Source: Candidatus Binatia bacterium (GTDB taxonomy: Bacteria > Desulfobacterota > Binatia > HRBIN30). From it: a stretch of 36,982 nt of DNA. The notes under the pieces are model-generated. The model was not told the origin of the DNA. It searched no databases and saw only the letters and a program-made list of their open reading frames with translations. This document shows, in pieces, positions 1 through 8,027 of the stretch. How positions within the stretch are numbered: the first letter of the stretch is position 1; every line of letters starts with the position of its first letter. The stretch spans positions 1-36,982 of the forward strand of contig DASVHW010000097.1 of the NCBI GenBank assembly GCA_036382395.1, written 5' to 3'. The position numbers were made by a program, and so were the translations under genes.

Positions 1-265
1 TTCGTCGCTTACATCGCGGCCTCGACATACCAGCCGAATCGCTCATCAAACCCACGGTGCGATCGACTCGCCGCCGCGCCCGCCGGACGGCGGCGTGATG
101 GTGGCGATTGGCGCAGGGCATAGTCCCTCTTCCTTGAGAGGACCATTGTGCCCTCCGAAGCGGCGCTCTAAGCGCGCAGGTGACGCCGAGCCGTGATGAT
201 TGAATATCTTCGGATGGTTGGAGAGGTCCGGCAGACCCTCCAGGCGCACAGCGCCCCCGCTGTTC

Positions 266-331
266 TCAGCCTCCCGCCGCTGGTGTCGGCGACCCCTCAC
301 TCGGCCAGCTAAGATTGCAGTCACCGATCAA
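266..331 (-). pseudogene. 3' remnant of a dockerin-type secreted protein gene
   Basis: On the minus strand these 66 bases read [20 protein letters not shown] and a TGA stop. This is nearly identical in DNA and protein to the C-terminus of the large secreted protein ending at 3100. No matching coding sequence continues upstream; after position 331 the sequence passes into a palindromic element. I read it as the orphaned 3' tail of a paralogue. Confidence 0.65.
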
Positions 332-341
332 TGCTAGAAGA

Positions 342-414
342 GGGGACGTTGCGACAATTCGGACATTCCAATCCCTTTTGTCAGTCGCACTGTCCGATCT
401 GACGCAACGTCCCC
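342..414. repeat. REP/MITE-like hairpin element with GGGGACGTTGCG ends
   Basis: A perfect 12-base inverted repeat, GGGGACGTTGCG at 342-353 and its complement at 403-414, encloses a second perfect 7-base inverted repeat (TCGGACA at 359-365, complement at 391-397). The arms are symmetrical around a roughly 25-base loop. From memory, GGGGACGTT-type ends are common in REP elements mobilised by Y1 (RAYT) transposases. No transposase lies in the window. Confidence 0.55.
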
Positions 415-558
415 TTGCACGCCGAAGGTCTTGCATTGCGATATTCTTTCCACCAACGGCGCCGAGTTCTCACCGATGCATGCATGCAAGACCCTATTCT
501 GTCGTCGTCAGATCTCCAGGGCCTGTCGGTAAGTTTGCATCCTGGTGAGGGGCCGCCC

Positions 559-1137
559 TCACGCTGGTGCGTCAACGTCGTGCTCGATGGCGTCAAGGGC
601 CGCGAGCCGCTCGTCGCTTTCGCCAACGAGTTCAACCAGCTTCTGGCGCACGAAATGGCGATCCAGTGATACGCCCTGATCGCGAAAGATCGCCTCAACG
701 TCCGCGAGATCCTTGCGTCGGAAGAACATCAGCTTGAGGACGACAAGATCCTCCGGGCCGAGAATCCATAGTGGACGCCCCAGGAGGCTTACTTGACGCT
801 TTCGCGCTGCGATCTCAGCGTAATAGGGAATGGCCGGCACGAACACGTCCACGCGCAGGCCGTGGACCGAGCCGCGGAACTGTCCGCCCGAGCAGGCGTG
901 TGCACGGAGGCTCGCCGCATCATCAGCGACGAAACCTGCGTCGGTGAGTACCGCCAGGGCCGGCGCCAAGTCGGCCTCGGGTGACACAAAGATGTTTACG
1001 TCCACATCGACGGTGGCCCGAGGCACAGCGTAAAACCCGAGCGCAATCGCTCCCCCGACGGCGTAGGGCAGGCCACCTCGTTCGAGAGTGTCCGCGACGG
1101 ACCGGGCAACTTCGGCAGCGGTCCAGGACTCAGGCAT
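559..1137 (-). CDS. Nucleotidyltransferase-fold protein (AbiEii/DUF6036-like)
   Basis: The protein has 192 residues from the ATG at 1137; a longer in-frame start lacks conserved sequence. It shows the minimal nucleotidyltransferase core: YAVGGAIAL (25-33), R40, the metal-binding pair D44 and D46 in VDVDVNIF, and a third acid D97 in GLRVDVFVP. The C-terminal half (LVVLKLMFFRRKDLADVEAI) is typical of stand-alone NTases often annotated as AbiEii-like toxins or DUF6036. The family transfers NMP to a protein or RNA target; the target here is unknown. The start overlaps the end of a small upstream ORF by 8 nt, which suggests translational coupling and possibly a toxin-antitoxin pair. A 7-bp hairpin (545-562) covers the stop codon. 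Confidence 0.75.
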   Translation of the reverse strand: MPESWTAAEVARSVADTLERGGLPYAVGGAIALGFYAVPRATVDVDVNIFVSPEADLAPALAVLTDAGFVADDAASLRAHACSGGQFRGSVHGLRVDVFVPAIPYYAEIAARKRQVSLLGRPLWILGPEDLVVLKLMFFRRKDLADVEAIFRDQGVSLDRHFVRQKLVELVGESDERLAALDAIEHDVDAPA

Positions 1138-1351
1138 GGTGTCGCTGCGCCGCCAGGCGGCGCAATAACGTGCGGGTGGATGCCGGAACGGGATCAATGC
1201 GCTTCAAGCGTGCGTCGCGCTCCGGAGCGCCGTGGAGGAGTTGCAACGCTGCGCGACACGCCGTCTCGATTGCACGCGCACGTTCCTCGATCGACCGATC
1301 GCACCACGCTGGAGCTGGCTGTATTCGCGGCCACCGTGTTCCCCTGCCCAT
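1130..1351 (-). CDS. Small hypothetical protein coupled to the nucleotidyltransferase
   Basis: This ORF has up to 73 residues; I do not recognise the family. The C-terminal two thirds (SIEERARAIETACRAAL, then DPVPASTRTLLRRL) look like real amphipathic coding sequence, while the first 17 or so residues look less protein-like, so the true start may lie downstream. Its TGA at 1132-1130 sits inside the first codons of the nucleotidyltransferase gene (8-nt overlap). That arrangement is usual for two-gene toxin-antitoxin or defence modules and makes this a candidate antitoxin or partner. This is an inference from position only. Confidence 0.5.
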   Translation of the reverse strand: MGRGTRWPRIQPAPAWCDRSIEERARAIETACRAALQLLHGAPERDARLKRIDPVPASTRTLLRRLAAQRHHA

Positions 1352-1379
1352 GACATCTGTCTACACCTCGCGGATGGGT

Positions 1380-1502
1380 GCGACAAGGCGGCGGGACGAT
1401 GTCTCGATGATCGCTCCGTTACTCGAGCAACTGCGCACGGAGGCCAAATTTTGGATCAGCGACGACGTTGTTCGTCGAGCGCTGCAACTTGCGGGAGAAT
1501 AG
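1380..1502 (+). pseudogene. 3' remnant of a DUF3368/VapC-like PIN toxin
   Basis: The plus-strand frame ending at the TAG of 1500-1502 reads SMIAPLLEQLRTEAKFWISD and then VVRRALQLAGE. This matches my memory of the DUF3368 (PIN-like, VapC-type) C-terminus: LLxxLRxxGFxIS followed by a short helix ending in LAGE. Nothing upstream of about 1390 resembles the PIN domain with its acidic residues. Only the tail seems to survive, beside the remnant at 1530-1766. Confidence 0.45.
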
Positions 1503-1529
1503 CGCCGCCCGCCGTTCATCTTGGCCTGC

Positions 1530-1766
1530 TGAATCTGCCATACTCAGGCCGAGACGGCATCGAAGGCGAATTGACCGTTCGCATCCGTCCGAGCCGAGAG
1601 AGTCGTCGTCCCCTTCAGCTCAACAACCACGCCCGGTACCGGTAGGCCGTAGTCGTAGTCGTAGTAGCGAATCGCCGCGCTGATGTGAACGGGGCAGCCG
1701 TTCAACGCATTGTTCACGGCCGCGAGAATCTCATCGACGGTGCGGTGGCTCCGCGATCGCAGTCAC
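1530..1766 (-). pseudogene. Decayed fragment of dockerin/carboxypeptidase-regulatory domains
   Basis: The minus strand reads TVDEILAAVNNALNGC and then GVVVELKGTTTLSARTDANG up to FAFDAVSA. These are the second dockerin-like repeat and the CarboxypepD_reg-type domain, closely matching the large secreted gene at roughly 3530-3750. The copy lacks the short Pro/Thr linker between the two, has a stop (TGA, 1546-1544) where the intact gene continues with GSWQLQ, and its first repeat is out of frame near 1750. It is a dead paralogue fragment on the same strand as the intact gene. Confidence 0.65.
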
Positions 1767-1810
1767 TTCTCGTTCTTGGCCGGGCGCGGACGCCGTGTTA
1801 CGGTACCGGC

Positions 1811-2170
1811 GTGAGTGGGCAGGACGCTGTTGAGAAGATTCTTGCGCCCTTTCTCGTGCATGGAATCTGCAAGAGTGAGGCGGAGGCACTGAGCATGCTG
1901 GCACGGGACTATGCGCAGCGCCAAATGCAACGCTATGCCGACCGAGTAGCCCATTTCCGCTCCCTCTACCAGACATCAGTGGAGCAGTTTGCAGGTCAGG
2001 TCGGCGCGCTCTGCGGCGGGCGCGGGGAGATCGCCGCATTGGCCCGTCTCGACACCGCGGCGCAGGTCGTACAGGCGGAAGACGACCTCGAAGAGTGGGA
2101 AGCGGCCGAACGATTCCTCGCTCGCTGGCAAGCAGTAGAAGCAGACCTGCAAGATGCTGCCGCAGCTTGA
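1811..2170 (+). CDS. TumA-like antitoxin candidate
   Basis: The protein has 119 residues from the GTG at 1811; the upstream in-frame extension does not look coding. It starts SGQDAVEKILAPFLVHG and has a helical body (SEAEALSMLARDYAQRQMQR) followed by YxxSVEQF and an acidic EDDLEEWEAAERFLARW segment. This resembles small antitoxins that precede TumE/DUF6516-type toxins: an N-terminal helix with conserved L(A/V)RDY, a Y-x-x-x-xE-x-F motif and a C-terminal EDDWxEWE. The next ORF overlaps its end by 17 nt and looks like the partner toxin. Family naming is by recall, not by search. Confidence 0.55.
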   Translation: MSGQDAVEKILAPFLVHGICKSEAEALSMLARDYAQRQMQRYADRVAHFRSLYQTSVEQFAGQVGALCGGRGEIAALARLDTAAQVVQAEDDLEEWEAAERFLARWQAVEADLQDAAAA

Positions 2171-2372
2171 GGCACTGCTGCGCGCTTCTCCCAAGGTTGC
2201 ATCGTTTCACGTCGTCGACAACGACCCGATCGACGAAGCCAACTTTCTCTTCAAGCTCCGGAATTCCCCTGGCGGCTCGTTTCATTTTCAGGAAGGCTCG
2301 AACACCACGCCAATCATCGCGGAGCTACACTTCGCGGTCGATGGGTGCATCCAGGCCGAGCACAGTCACTAG
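2154..2372 (+). CDS. Truncated TumE/DUF6516-like toxin
   Basis: This 72-residue ORF overlaps the preceding antitoxin-like gene by 17 nt. The first 45 or so residues (LPQLEALLRASPKVASFHVV, then EANFLFKLR) resemble the N-terminal half of TumE/DUF6516-family toxins, which usually exceed 90 residues and continue with an aromatic strand and an RWDN-type motif. Here that second half is absent. The final 20 residues run antisense into the 3' end of the convergent mazF-like gene (48-nt overlap), as expected if recombination removed the end. It may be non-functional. Confidence 0.45.
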   Translation: MLPQLEALLRASPKVASFHVVDNDPIDEANFLFKLRNSPGGSFHFQEGSNTTPIIAELHFAVDGCIQAEHSH

Positions 2373-2675
2373 GGCCACCCGAACTTCTTCCCACCGGAGC
2401 GCTGGGAAGCTGCAGATCCACGGACCGAGATCTCGTGCGGTAACGGAGCGGATCCACTCCGGCTTAAGCACGGAGGCAACGCCGAGCCCTTCGTTGGGGT
2501 TCAGCACCACTTCCCACGGGAGTCCGCGGATCTGTGTTGAGAATGGAATGACGGGGAGTTCACTCACCGAGCGGAGCAGCGAGTCGCGTCCAAGAACCAG
2601 TACCGGGCGGCGTTTGTCAGGCGAATAAAAACGATACCAGCGGATATCGCCCCGCCTCAGCTCTCGTCGGGCCAT
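2325..2675 (-). CDS. MazF/PemK-family endoribonuclease toxin
   Basis: The protein has 116 residues from the ATG at 2675, opening with MARRELRRGDIRWYRF, the usual MazF/PemK beginning. It continues with RRPVLVLGRD, the core strand LPVIPFSTQIRG and a PWEVVL strand, and ends in a helix. MazF toxins cleave mRNA at short sequences and are held inactive by a co-expressed antitoxin. The upstream antitoxin-like gene overlaps its start by 19 nt, so the two are translationally coupled. It converges with the truncated TumE-like ORF. Length and motif order are normal, so it looks intact. Confidence 0.85.
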   Translation of the reverse strand: MARRELRRGDIRWYRFYSPDKRRPVLVLGRDSLLRSVSELPVIPFSTQIRGLPWEVVLNPNEGLGVASVLKPEWIRSVTARDLGPWICSFPALRWEEVRVALVTVLGLDAPIDREV

Positions 2676-2878
2676 GCGTCGTCGGCATCCAGCGGGCCAT
2701 GCGGTCCGTGCTCTGCCCACTCGCGAAGAATTCGGCTTTGCTCTTCAGCGGACAGCTCCAATTCATCGGATGGGAGCGGCTCGAGCGTCACACGCACGCG
2801 CTGGCCCTCCAGTGGAGGTACAGGTTCATCGAGAGCTACAGTGCTGCCGTGAACGACGCCGGTAACAGCCGTATGCAT
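2657..2878 (-). CDS. AF2212/DUF104-like antitoxin of the MazF pair
   Basis: The protein has 73 residues from the ATG at 2878; the longer in-frame start adds unlikely Arg-rich sequence. It begins with a small beta domain (AVTGVVHGSTVALDEPVPPL, then GQRVRVTLEPL), as in AF2212/DUF104-type antitoxins. The acidic tail (SAEEQSRILREWAEHG, then ADDAWPDES) is suited to wrapping the toxin. It overlaps the mazF-like start by 19 nt. By analogy with the family it neutralises the toxin and probably autoregulates the pair; no operator was identified. Confidence 0.7.
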   Translation of the reverse strand: MHTAVTGVVHGSTVALDEPVPPLEGQRVRVTLEPLPSDELELSAEEQSRILREWAEHGPHGPLDADDAWPDES

Positions 2879-3099
2879 GATGGCAATATGCCCTCCCACG
2901 CGCCGCTGTGCAACTGCGCGCGATTGGTCCCGGCGGCGGCGCTCAGACCCCCACGTCATGCGAGACTCCCCTCATTTCTTTGAGCAGCTTTTTCGTCCTC
3001 AAGAATCGCCCCTACAAGGCCGTGATAACCCCTGCGCGGCGTCGCTCGTCAATGCATTTCAGCCGCAAGTGCTAGATGCCCTGTAGCTCGGTCGGAGCC

Positions 3100-6000
3100 T
3101 CAGCCCTCCGCCGCTGGTGTCGGCGACCCCTCACTTGGCCAGCTGAGATTGCAGTCGCCAATCAGAATTGCCTCGAAATCCTGGTTCGCGGCAGTGGCCG
3201 AGATCGGGTCGAAGGCGATGCTGCCTGGCTGGCAGGTCCCTGCCAAAATCAGGGGTTGAGTTACTGACTGGTTGACTGCTGCGCTTGGAACCGGAACGAA
3301 GATCCAGTCCGAACCGCAGGCATCGGCGACCGGGAAGCGCGTGAGTAAGCCTACTGTGTACTGGCCGATCAGATTCATATCATCCTCGGTGATCGTGCCG
3401 TCCCCTGACACATCGCAGCTTAGCTGTTGTCCCGGATTGGGAGTGCCCTGCCCAACGGAGAATTGGAGCGCCCGAACGGCATCGCTTATGTCGATGGCCC
3501 CCTCGGCGCCGCCCATCTTGGCCGGCTGGAGTTGCCACGACCCGGCCGAGACGGCATCGAAGGCGAATTGGCCGTTCGCATCCGTCTGAGTCGAGAGAGT
3601 CGTCGCCCCCTTCAGCTCAACGGTCACGCCCGGTACGGATACGCCGTTGCTGTAGTAGCGAATCGCCCCGCTGATGCTGTGGGCCGGTGTGGGCGTCACC
3701 TGATCAGGACACCCATCTAGGGCGTTGTTCACCGCGGAAAGGATCTCATTGACGGTGATCTGGCCGTCTTGGTTAGCGTAGCCGGCTTCGCACATCGTGA
3801 CCGCCGTGTTCCCGAGGGCGATGTTCACCATCGTCAGGATCTCGTCGACGGTGACCTGCCCGTCGCCGTTGCAGTCACCGATGCACGTCGTTGGTGAGGC
3901 TGGGACCGAGTTGTACTCGTACGCGCCGATGGAGCAGCTTGTGGCGCCATCACCCGGCCGGACGTAGCCACGTTGGTCGAGCTTGTTCACGGGCGGTTCC
4001 GCGCAGACGGTTTCGTTGCCGGCGTTGATCGCCGGGCTGCCCGCTTGGATCGCGATGGTTTGGGTCGGTCCGCCGTTATTCGCCAAACCCGCGAGCATTG
4101 GGTTCCTCTTGCTGAGAGAAGTTCCCGAAAACCCGCAGGAACCATCGTCGTCGATGTTGTGGCCGCCATCAATAACGACGCCGTCGCAATTGCCGCCCGA
4201 GGTGCTATTGGCGACGATGGTGTTGGTGACGGTGGCTGTGCCCGTGCCCGAGTCGTTGAAGATGCCGCCGCCACTGTAGACCGCGCTATTGCCGGAGAAC
4301 GTGCTGTTCGTGACCGTCAGCGTGCCATATCCGCTGTAGATGCCGCCGCCGTGGCCGCCGCTATTGCCGATGCCCGAGCTATTGCCGAAGAAGGTACTGT
4401 TGGTGACGGTCAACGTCCCGTAGCTATCGATGCCGCCGCCGCCGACCGAGCTATTGCCGGAGAAGGTGCTGTTGGTCACCGTCAGCGTGCCGAAGTTTGC
4501 GATGCCGCTGCTGCTATTGCCCGAGAAGCTGCTGTTGGTGACGATGACCGTGCCGCTGCTGCTGTCGATGCCGGCGCCGGTATTGCCGGAGAACGTGCTG
4601 TTGGTAACGGTCAGCGTGCCGCTGTTGGGAACGACAATGCTCCCGAAGTTAATGATCCCGCCGTAATAATTGCCGGAGAACGTGCTGTTGTTAACAACAG
4701 TCAGCGTGGCGCCAGTGGTGGCGATGCCGCCGCTGTTGTCTAAGAACGTGCTGTTGGTGACCGTCAGCGGGCCGCTGCTGCTGGCGCCGATGCCGATGCC
4801 GTAGCTATTGCCGGAGAAGGTGCTGTTCGTGACGGTGACCGCGCCGTTGTCACTGGAGATGCCGCTGCCGCCGCCGGCCGCGCTGTTGTCGGAGAAGGTG
4901 CTGTTGGTCACCGTCAGCGTGCCGCCGCTGGTGTAGATGCCGCCGCCGCCCTCAAAGCTGGCTGTGTTGCCGTTGGCGATGGTCATGTTCCGGACCGTGA
5001 ACTTGACGCCAGTGTTCACGGAGAAGACGCCCACGCTGTTTCCGCCGCTGATCGTGATCAGACTCCCGCCGTCAATGGTGGTATCGGCGCTAATGGCCTT
5101 GGTGCTGGTGACGGTAATCGTGGCGGCGCCACCGCAGTTGAAGGTCACAGTCCCGGCGAAACTCGCGCCCCCTGGCAGGCACGCATCCAGCGCTGACTCG
5201 GTGCAGCTCGCAGCCGTGCCGGTGCCAACGACGCACTGTGGCGTCGGTGTGATTGTGAAGATCTTGGTCGGAGTGGACGTGGGCGTCAGGGTCGCGCACG
5301 AGCAGCAACCGTCGGCATTGTTGGGGGGGAATGGCGCGCAGGCTTCGTTGGATGCGCACTGCGGATTTTGAATGCATCCGCCACCCCCAGGAACGGAACA
5401 GCCAGGCGCGATTGTGGACGGCGGTGGACATTGGTTCCTGCAATAGGGCGTGCCCGTGGGCGCGCACGTCGCCGTCCCCGTCGGAGGGGGTGTTGGGGTA
5501 ATTGTAGGCGTGGGTGTGTCGGTCGGTGTCGGCGTGCGTGTGGCAGACGGCGTTGCCGTCGGGGTCGGAGTGCTCGCAGATGTGCTCGTCGGGCTAAGCG
5601 TCCAAGTAGGTGTCGAGGTGGACGTATTGATTGAGGTACTGGTCGGGGTGTTGGTTTGGGTCGGGGTCGGCGTCTGAGTCGGAGTACTCGTTCCAGTCGC
5701 CGTGGGCGTGAAGGTCGGCGAAGGTGTGTTCGTCGGCGTCGTTGTCGCCGTGAACGTTGGTGTGGGCGAGAGCGTCGGAGTAGCCGTTGGTGTGTCGGGG
5801 AGCGCAGGAGTTAGCGCGAGCGACGCTGTGGCACTCGTGACAAACTCGCCTGCGTGACCTACGACGGCAGCGTAGTCGCCTAGTTGATTCACCTGCACGT
5901 TATCCAAGAGCAAAATTGAGCCGGTTTCACCCGGTATATCGATCCCATTGAATTGCCACTGATAACTTAATGGGGCTGGCCCACTTGCATCTACCCCAAG

Positions 6001-7980
6001 GGCGACATTGTCGCCCAATGCCACCGTCCGACTCTGCGGAGAGGTCAGAATAGCAATGGGTATGTCAGATGAGCCGGCTGTAAAGTCCGCTGTTTGGCTA
6101 CCATTGAGATTGGAAATCGATTGTTCTTGCGGTTCGGAAACGGAGTTATTTTCCAAAATAGCAACCGTGTAATCCCCCCCACTGGTCAGGTAAGGAAATG
6201 AATAGTTTCCATCAACGTCGGTGACGGTAAACGCCAGAGGCGAGGCGACAGATGAAGCTGCAACTCCATTGAGGCGCCCTGCGCCAACGGCAGGTCCTGC
6301 GCCGCTTACGGTCGTTCCGGTCAGCGCTATGGGCACTCCACTGATTGCATTGCCGGTCGCGTCAGTAACCTTACCGGAGATGGAGTTCTGTGGCGATCCA
6401 TTACCCCACAATGGGCTCTCGTTTGGTGCCCGTGTATACGGATCGAGTTTCTGCGGGTCCAATGGCTGCCAGCCATACGGATCGACGGGGATCCACGTGC
6501 CACTGAAGTTTTTCCTGACTTCAAAATGCAGGTGAGCGGTTCCTACCCCGCCTCCGGTGCCCTCGTGCCCCACCCACGCGACAACCTCTCCTCTGCAAAC
6601 GTGTCCTGGTGCGTGAAAATGCTGATTCCTCTCCGCGTGCAAAATCCAGGTTCGATAACCGTTGCCATGATCGATTACCAACGGATTATATTTTCCAACG
6701 CCCATGCCATACACATCATTATCCGATGTTGGCTGGACGAGCACTTCACCCTCAGCCGGAGCACGGATTGGAGTTCCCTCACTAGCGTTGAAATCAATTC
6801 CGGCATGGCCGTCGTAGCTTAAGAAGTTCAAGCCGGTGTATGCACCGTTGAGCGAGAAAGGCTTCGCACCTGCGTATGAGATCTTTCCGATTTCATCGTC
6901 GGGATTTTCGATTCCAATGGAAGCCAACCCTTCCTCGCCAGTAAATGCCGTCACGGTGAGATCGTGAGCACCTATTCCATAATACGGGGCACTTGACGGG
7001 ATGTGATGGTCGAATACCGAGTTTATTAGCTTGTCAGCAGGACCGCGCTTACTGGAAAGCGGGAAAGCCAGGTAAAAATCTGTGGTGGCCGCGGAACAGG
7101 TGACGTTGAAAGTGAACTGACCAGATGGGATTCCGCTCGGGTTTATCACTTCCACACTCCAGTTGTGCGCCAAAGTCGTGAAAGTCGGATTAATGACGAT
7201 TTGAGTCGGACTGATTGAGCTAATGGGCCGATTGGTCAACGGTGCTTCTCCAGTGCTCAAATCACGCAGGGTAACCGTCGCGTCCGATGCGAAGTTGGTA
7301 CCAGTAATCGCGAAAGGCTGAGAACTGTTTGATCCCACAGGCTGACTCGGGTTGACTGCGCTGATCGAAGGCTTCACCGCGCCAATGGGAGATGCGACAG
7401 TAAACGGGAACTGCCCGGACCCCACCGGCCCTGGATTGACTACTTCGGCGCTCCAGCTGTGCGCCGCAGTTGTGAATGTAGGATTGATGACAATGTCGGT
7501 GCTTTTGAACGAGCTAATCGACTGATTCGTTAAAGGCGGCCCGCCGGTAGTTAGGTCACGCAACGTCACGGTTGCTCCGGAGACGAAATTGCTTCCAGTA
7601 ATCTTAAACGGCTGCGGGTTATCTGATCCTGTTGGCGTCGCTGGAGTCACGCTGCTGATTGACGGCGATCGAGGCGCGCTCGCCTGCACCTGGAACTGGA
7701 CCGTGTTGGAGGCCGTCGGCGCGGTGACCTGCGCCGACCACGTCGCGGTGTGATTCGTGAAGTTGGCCGTCACCTTGATCTGGCTGCTGCTCACGAACGT
7801 CACCGCCTTCGGATATGGCCCCTGGCTGTTGGTCACATCCCACAGCGTCACCGTGCACCCGGGCACAAAGTTGCTCCCGTTGATCGTGATCGTGTGCGGA
7901 TCAGAGACCCATGGCAGCGGATTCGGTGTAATGCTGCTGATCACCGGGGCGACCTCCGCGGCCTGCACCTGGAACTGCAC
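3100..7980 (-). CDS. Mosaic secreted protein: IPT, M23 peptidase, beta-helix, dockerin (5'-truncated)
   Basis: The ORF has 1626 residues from a GTG that is really an internal Val codon. Domain homology continues upstream to 8027, with no start or signal peptide. In order: three IPT/TIG-like domains (about 11-100, 105-195, 204-293); an M23 (LytM) metallopeptidase at about 385-500 with its zinc ligands (HAGID H392/D396; HLHFE H483/H485); a CarboxypepD_reg-like domain (535-630); an Ig-like domain (645-725); a Thr/Pro linker; a Cys-rich patch; a right-handed beta-helix of NSTFSGNS-type repeats; a choice-of-anchor-like segment; two dockerin/EF-hand-like repeats ([14 protein letters not shown]); a second CarboxypepD_reg-like domain; and a third Ca-binding segment. 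The family would be surface-exposed or secreted and cut peptidoglycan or peptides. The missing 5' end suggests it is not exported now, or that the assembly is chimeric here. Confidence 0.85.
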   Translation of the reverse strand: MQFQVQAAEVAPVISSITPNPLPWVSDPHTITINGSNFVPGCTVTLWDVTNSQGPYPKAVTFVSSSQIKVTANFTNHTATWSAQVTAPTASNTVQFQVQASAPRSPSISSVTPATPTGSDNPQPFKITGSNFVSGATVTLRDLTTGGPPLTNQSISSFKSTDIVINPTFTTAAHSWSAEVVNPGPVGSGQFPFTVASPIGAVKPSISAVNPSQPVGSNSSQPFAITGTNFASDATVTLRDLSTGEAPLTNRPISSISPTQIVINPTFTTLAHNWSVEVINPSGIPSGQFTFNVTCSAATTDFYLAFPLSSKRGPADKLINSVFDHHIPSSAPYYGIGAHDLTVTAFTGEEGLASIGIENPDDEIGKISYAGAKPFSLNGAYTGLNFLSYDGHAGIDFNASEGTPIRAPAEGEVLVQPTSDNDVYGMGVGKYNPLVIDHGNGYRTWILHAERNQHFHAPGHVCRGEVVAWVGHEGTGGGVGTAHLHFEVRKNFSGTWIPVDPYGWQPLDPQKLDPYTRAPNESPLWGNGSPQNSISGKVTDATGNAISGVPIALTGTTVSGAGPAVGAGRLNGVAASSVASPLAFTVTDVDGNYSFPYLTSGGDYTVAILENNSVSEPQEQSISNLNGSQTADFTAGSSDIPIAILTSPQSRTVALGDNVALGVDASGPAPLSYQWQFNGIDIPGETGSILLLDNVQVNQLGDYAAVVGHAGEFVTSATASLALTPALPDTPTATPTLSPTPTFTATTTPTNTPSPTFTPTATGTSTPTQTPTPTQTNTPTSTSINTSTSTPTWTLSPTSTSASTPTPTATPSATRTPTPTDTPTPTITPTPPPTGTATCAPTGTPYCRNQCPPPSTIAPGCSVPGGGGCIQNPQCASNEACAPFPPNNADGCCSCATLTPTSTPTKIFTITPTPQCVVGTGTAASCTESALDACLPGGASFAGTVTFNCGGAATITVTSTKAISADTTIDGGSLITISGGNSVGVFSVNTGVKFTVRNMTIANGNTASFEGGGGIYTSGGTLTVTNSTFSDNSAAGGGSGISSDNGAVTVTNSTFSGNSYGIGIGASSSGPLTVTNSTFLDNSGGIATTGATLTVVNNSTFSGNYYGGIINFGSIVVPNSGTLTVTNSTFSGNTGAGIDSSSGTVIVTNSSFSGNSSSGIANFGTLTVTNSTFSGNSSVGGGGIDSYGTLTVTNSTFFGNSSGIGNSGGHGGGIYSGYGTLTVTNSTFSGNSAVYSGGGIFNDSGTGTATVTNTIVANSTSGGNCDGVVIDGGHNIDDDGSCGFSGTSLSKRNPMLAGLANNGGPTQTIAIQAGSPAINAGNETVCAEPPVNKLDQRGYVRPGDGATSCSIGAYEYNSVPASPTTCIGDCNGDGQVTVDEILTMVNIALGNTAVTMCEAGYANQDGQITVNEILSAVNNALDGCPDQVTPTPAHSISGAIRYYSNGVSVPGVTVELKGATTLSTQTDANGQFAFDAVSAGSWQLQPAKMGGAEGAIDISDAVRALQFSVGQGTPNPGQQLSCDVSGDGTITEDDMNLIGQYTVGLLTRFPVADACGSDWIFVPVPSAAVNQSVTQPLILAGTCQPGSIAFDPISATAANQDFEAILIGDCNLSWPSEGSPTPAAEG
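4257..4960 (-). repeat. Tandem beta-helix coding repeats
   Basis: About nine degenerate units of irregular length (roughly 50-100 bases) encode variations of [16 protein letters not shown], one or two rungs of a parallel beta-helix each. The DNA core (gccggagaacgtgctgttgg type) is strongly conserved between units, so expansion or contraction by recombination and mis-assembly are both possible. The tenth unit ([12 protein letters not shown]) is divergent. Confidence 0.85.
5445..5800 (-). repeat. Thr/Pro-rich linker, low-complexity coding repeat
   Basis: About 115 residues of TPT/TPTPT/TSTST-type sequence are encoded by degenerate gt-rich hexamer-like repeats. Such linkers separate domains in secreted multidomain proteins and are often O-glycosylated; glycosylation here is an assumption. 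The Ig-like domain lies on its N-terminal side and a Cys-rich patch on its C-terminal side. Confidence 0.85.
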
Positions 7981-8027
7981 CGTGTTGGAGGCCGTCGGTG
8001 CGGTGACCTGCGCTGACCACGTCGCGG
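7682..8027 (-). repeat. 67-bp direct repeat pair (7682-7748 and 7961-8027)
   Basis: The two 67-base copies differ at three positions and encode the end of an IPT domain ([20 protein letters not shown]). Their offset of 279 bases equals 93 codons, the domain repeat length. The upstream copy stops abruptly at 8027, where the sequence switches to an unrelated gene. That makes it the breakpoint of the truncation. Confidence 0.8.

Noticed and set aside
4257-4960. Regular repeats resembling a CRISPR array
   Set aside because: The repeats are in frame, degenerate and encode beta-helix rungs with no constant spacer length.
5445-5800. gt-rich low-complexity DNA as a possible regulatory or recombination sequence
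   Set aside because: It is simply the codons of a Thr/Pro linker inside an open frame.
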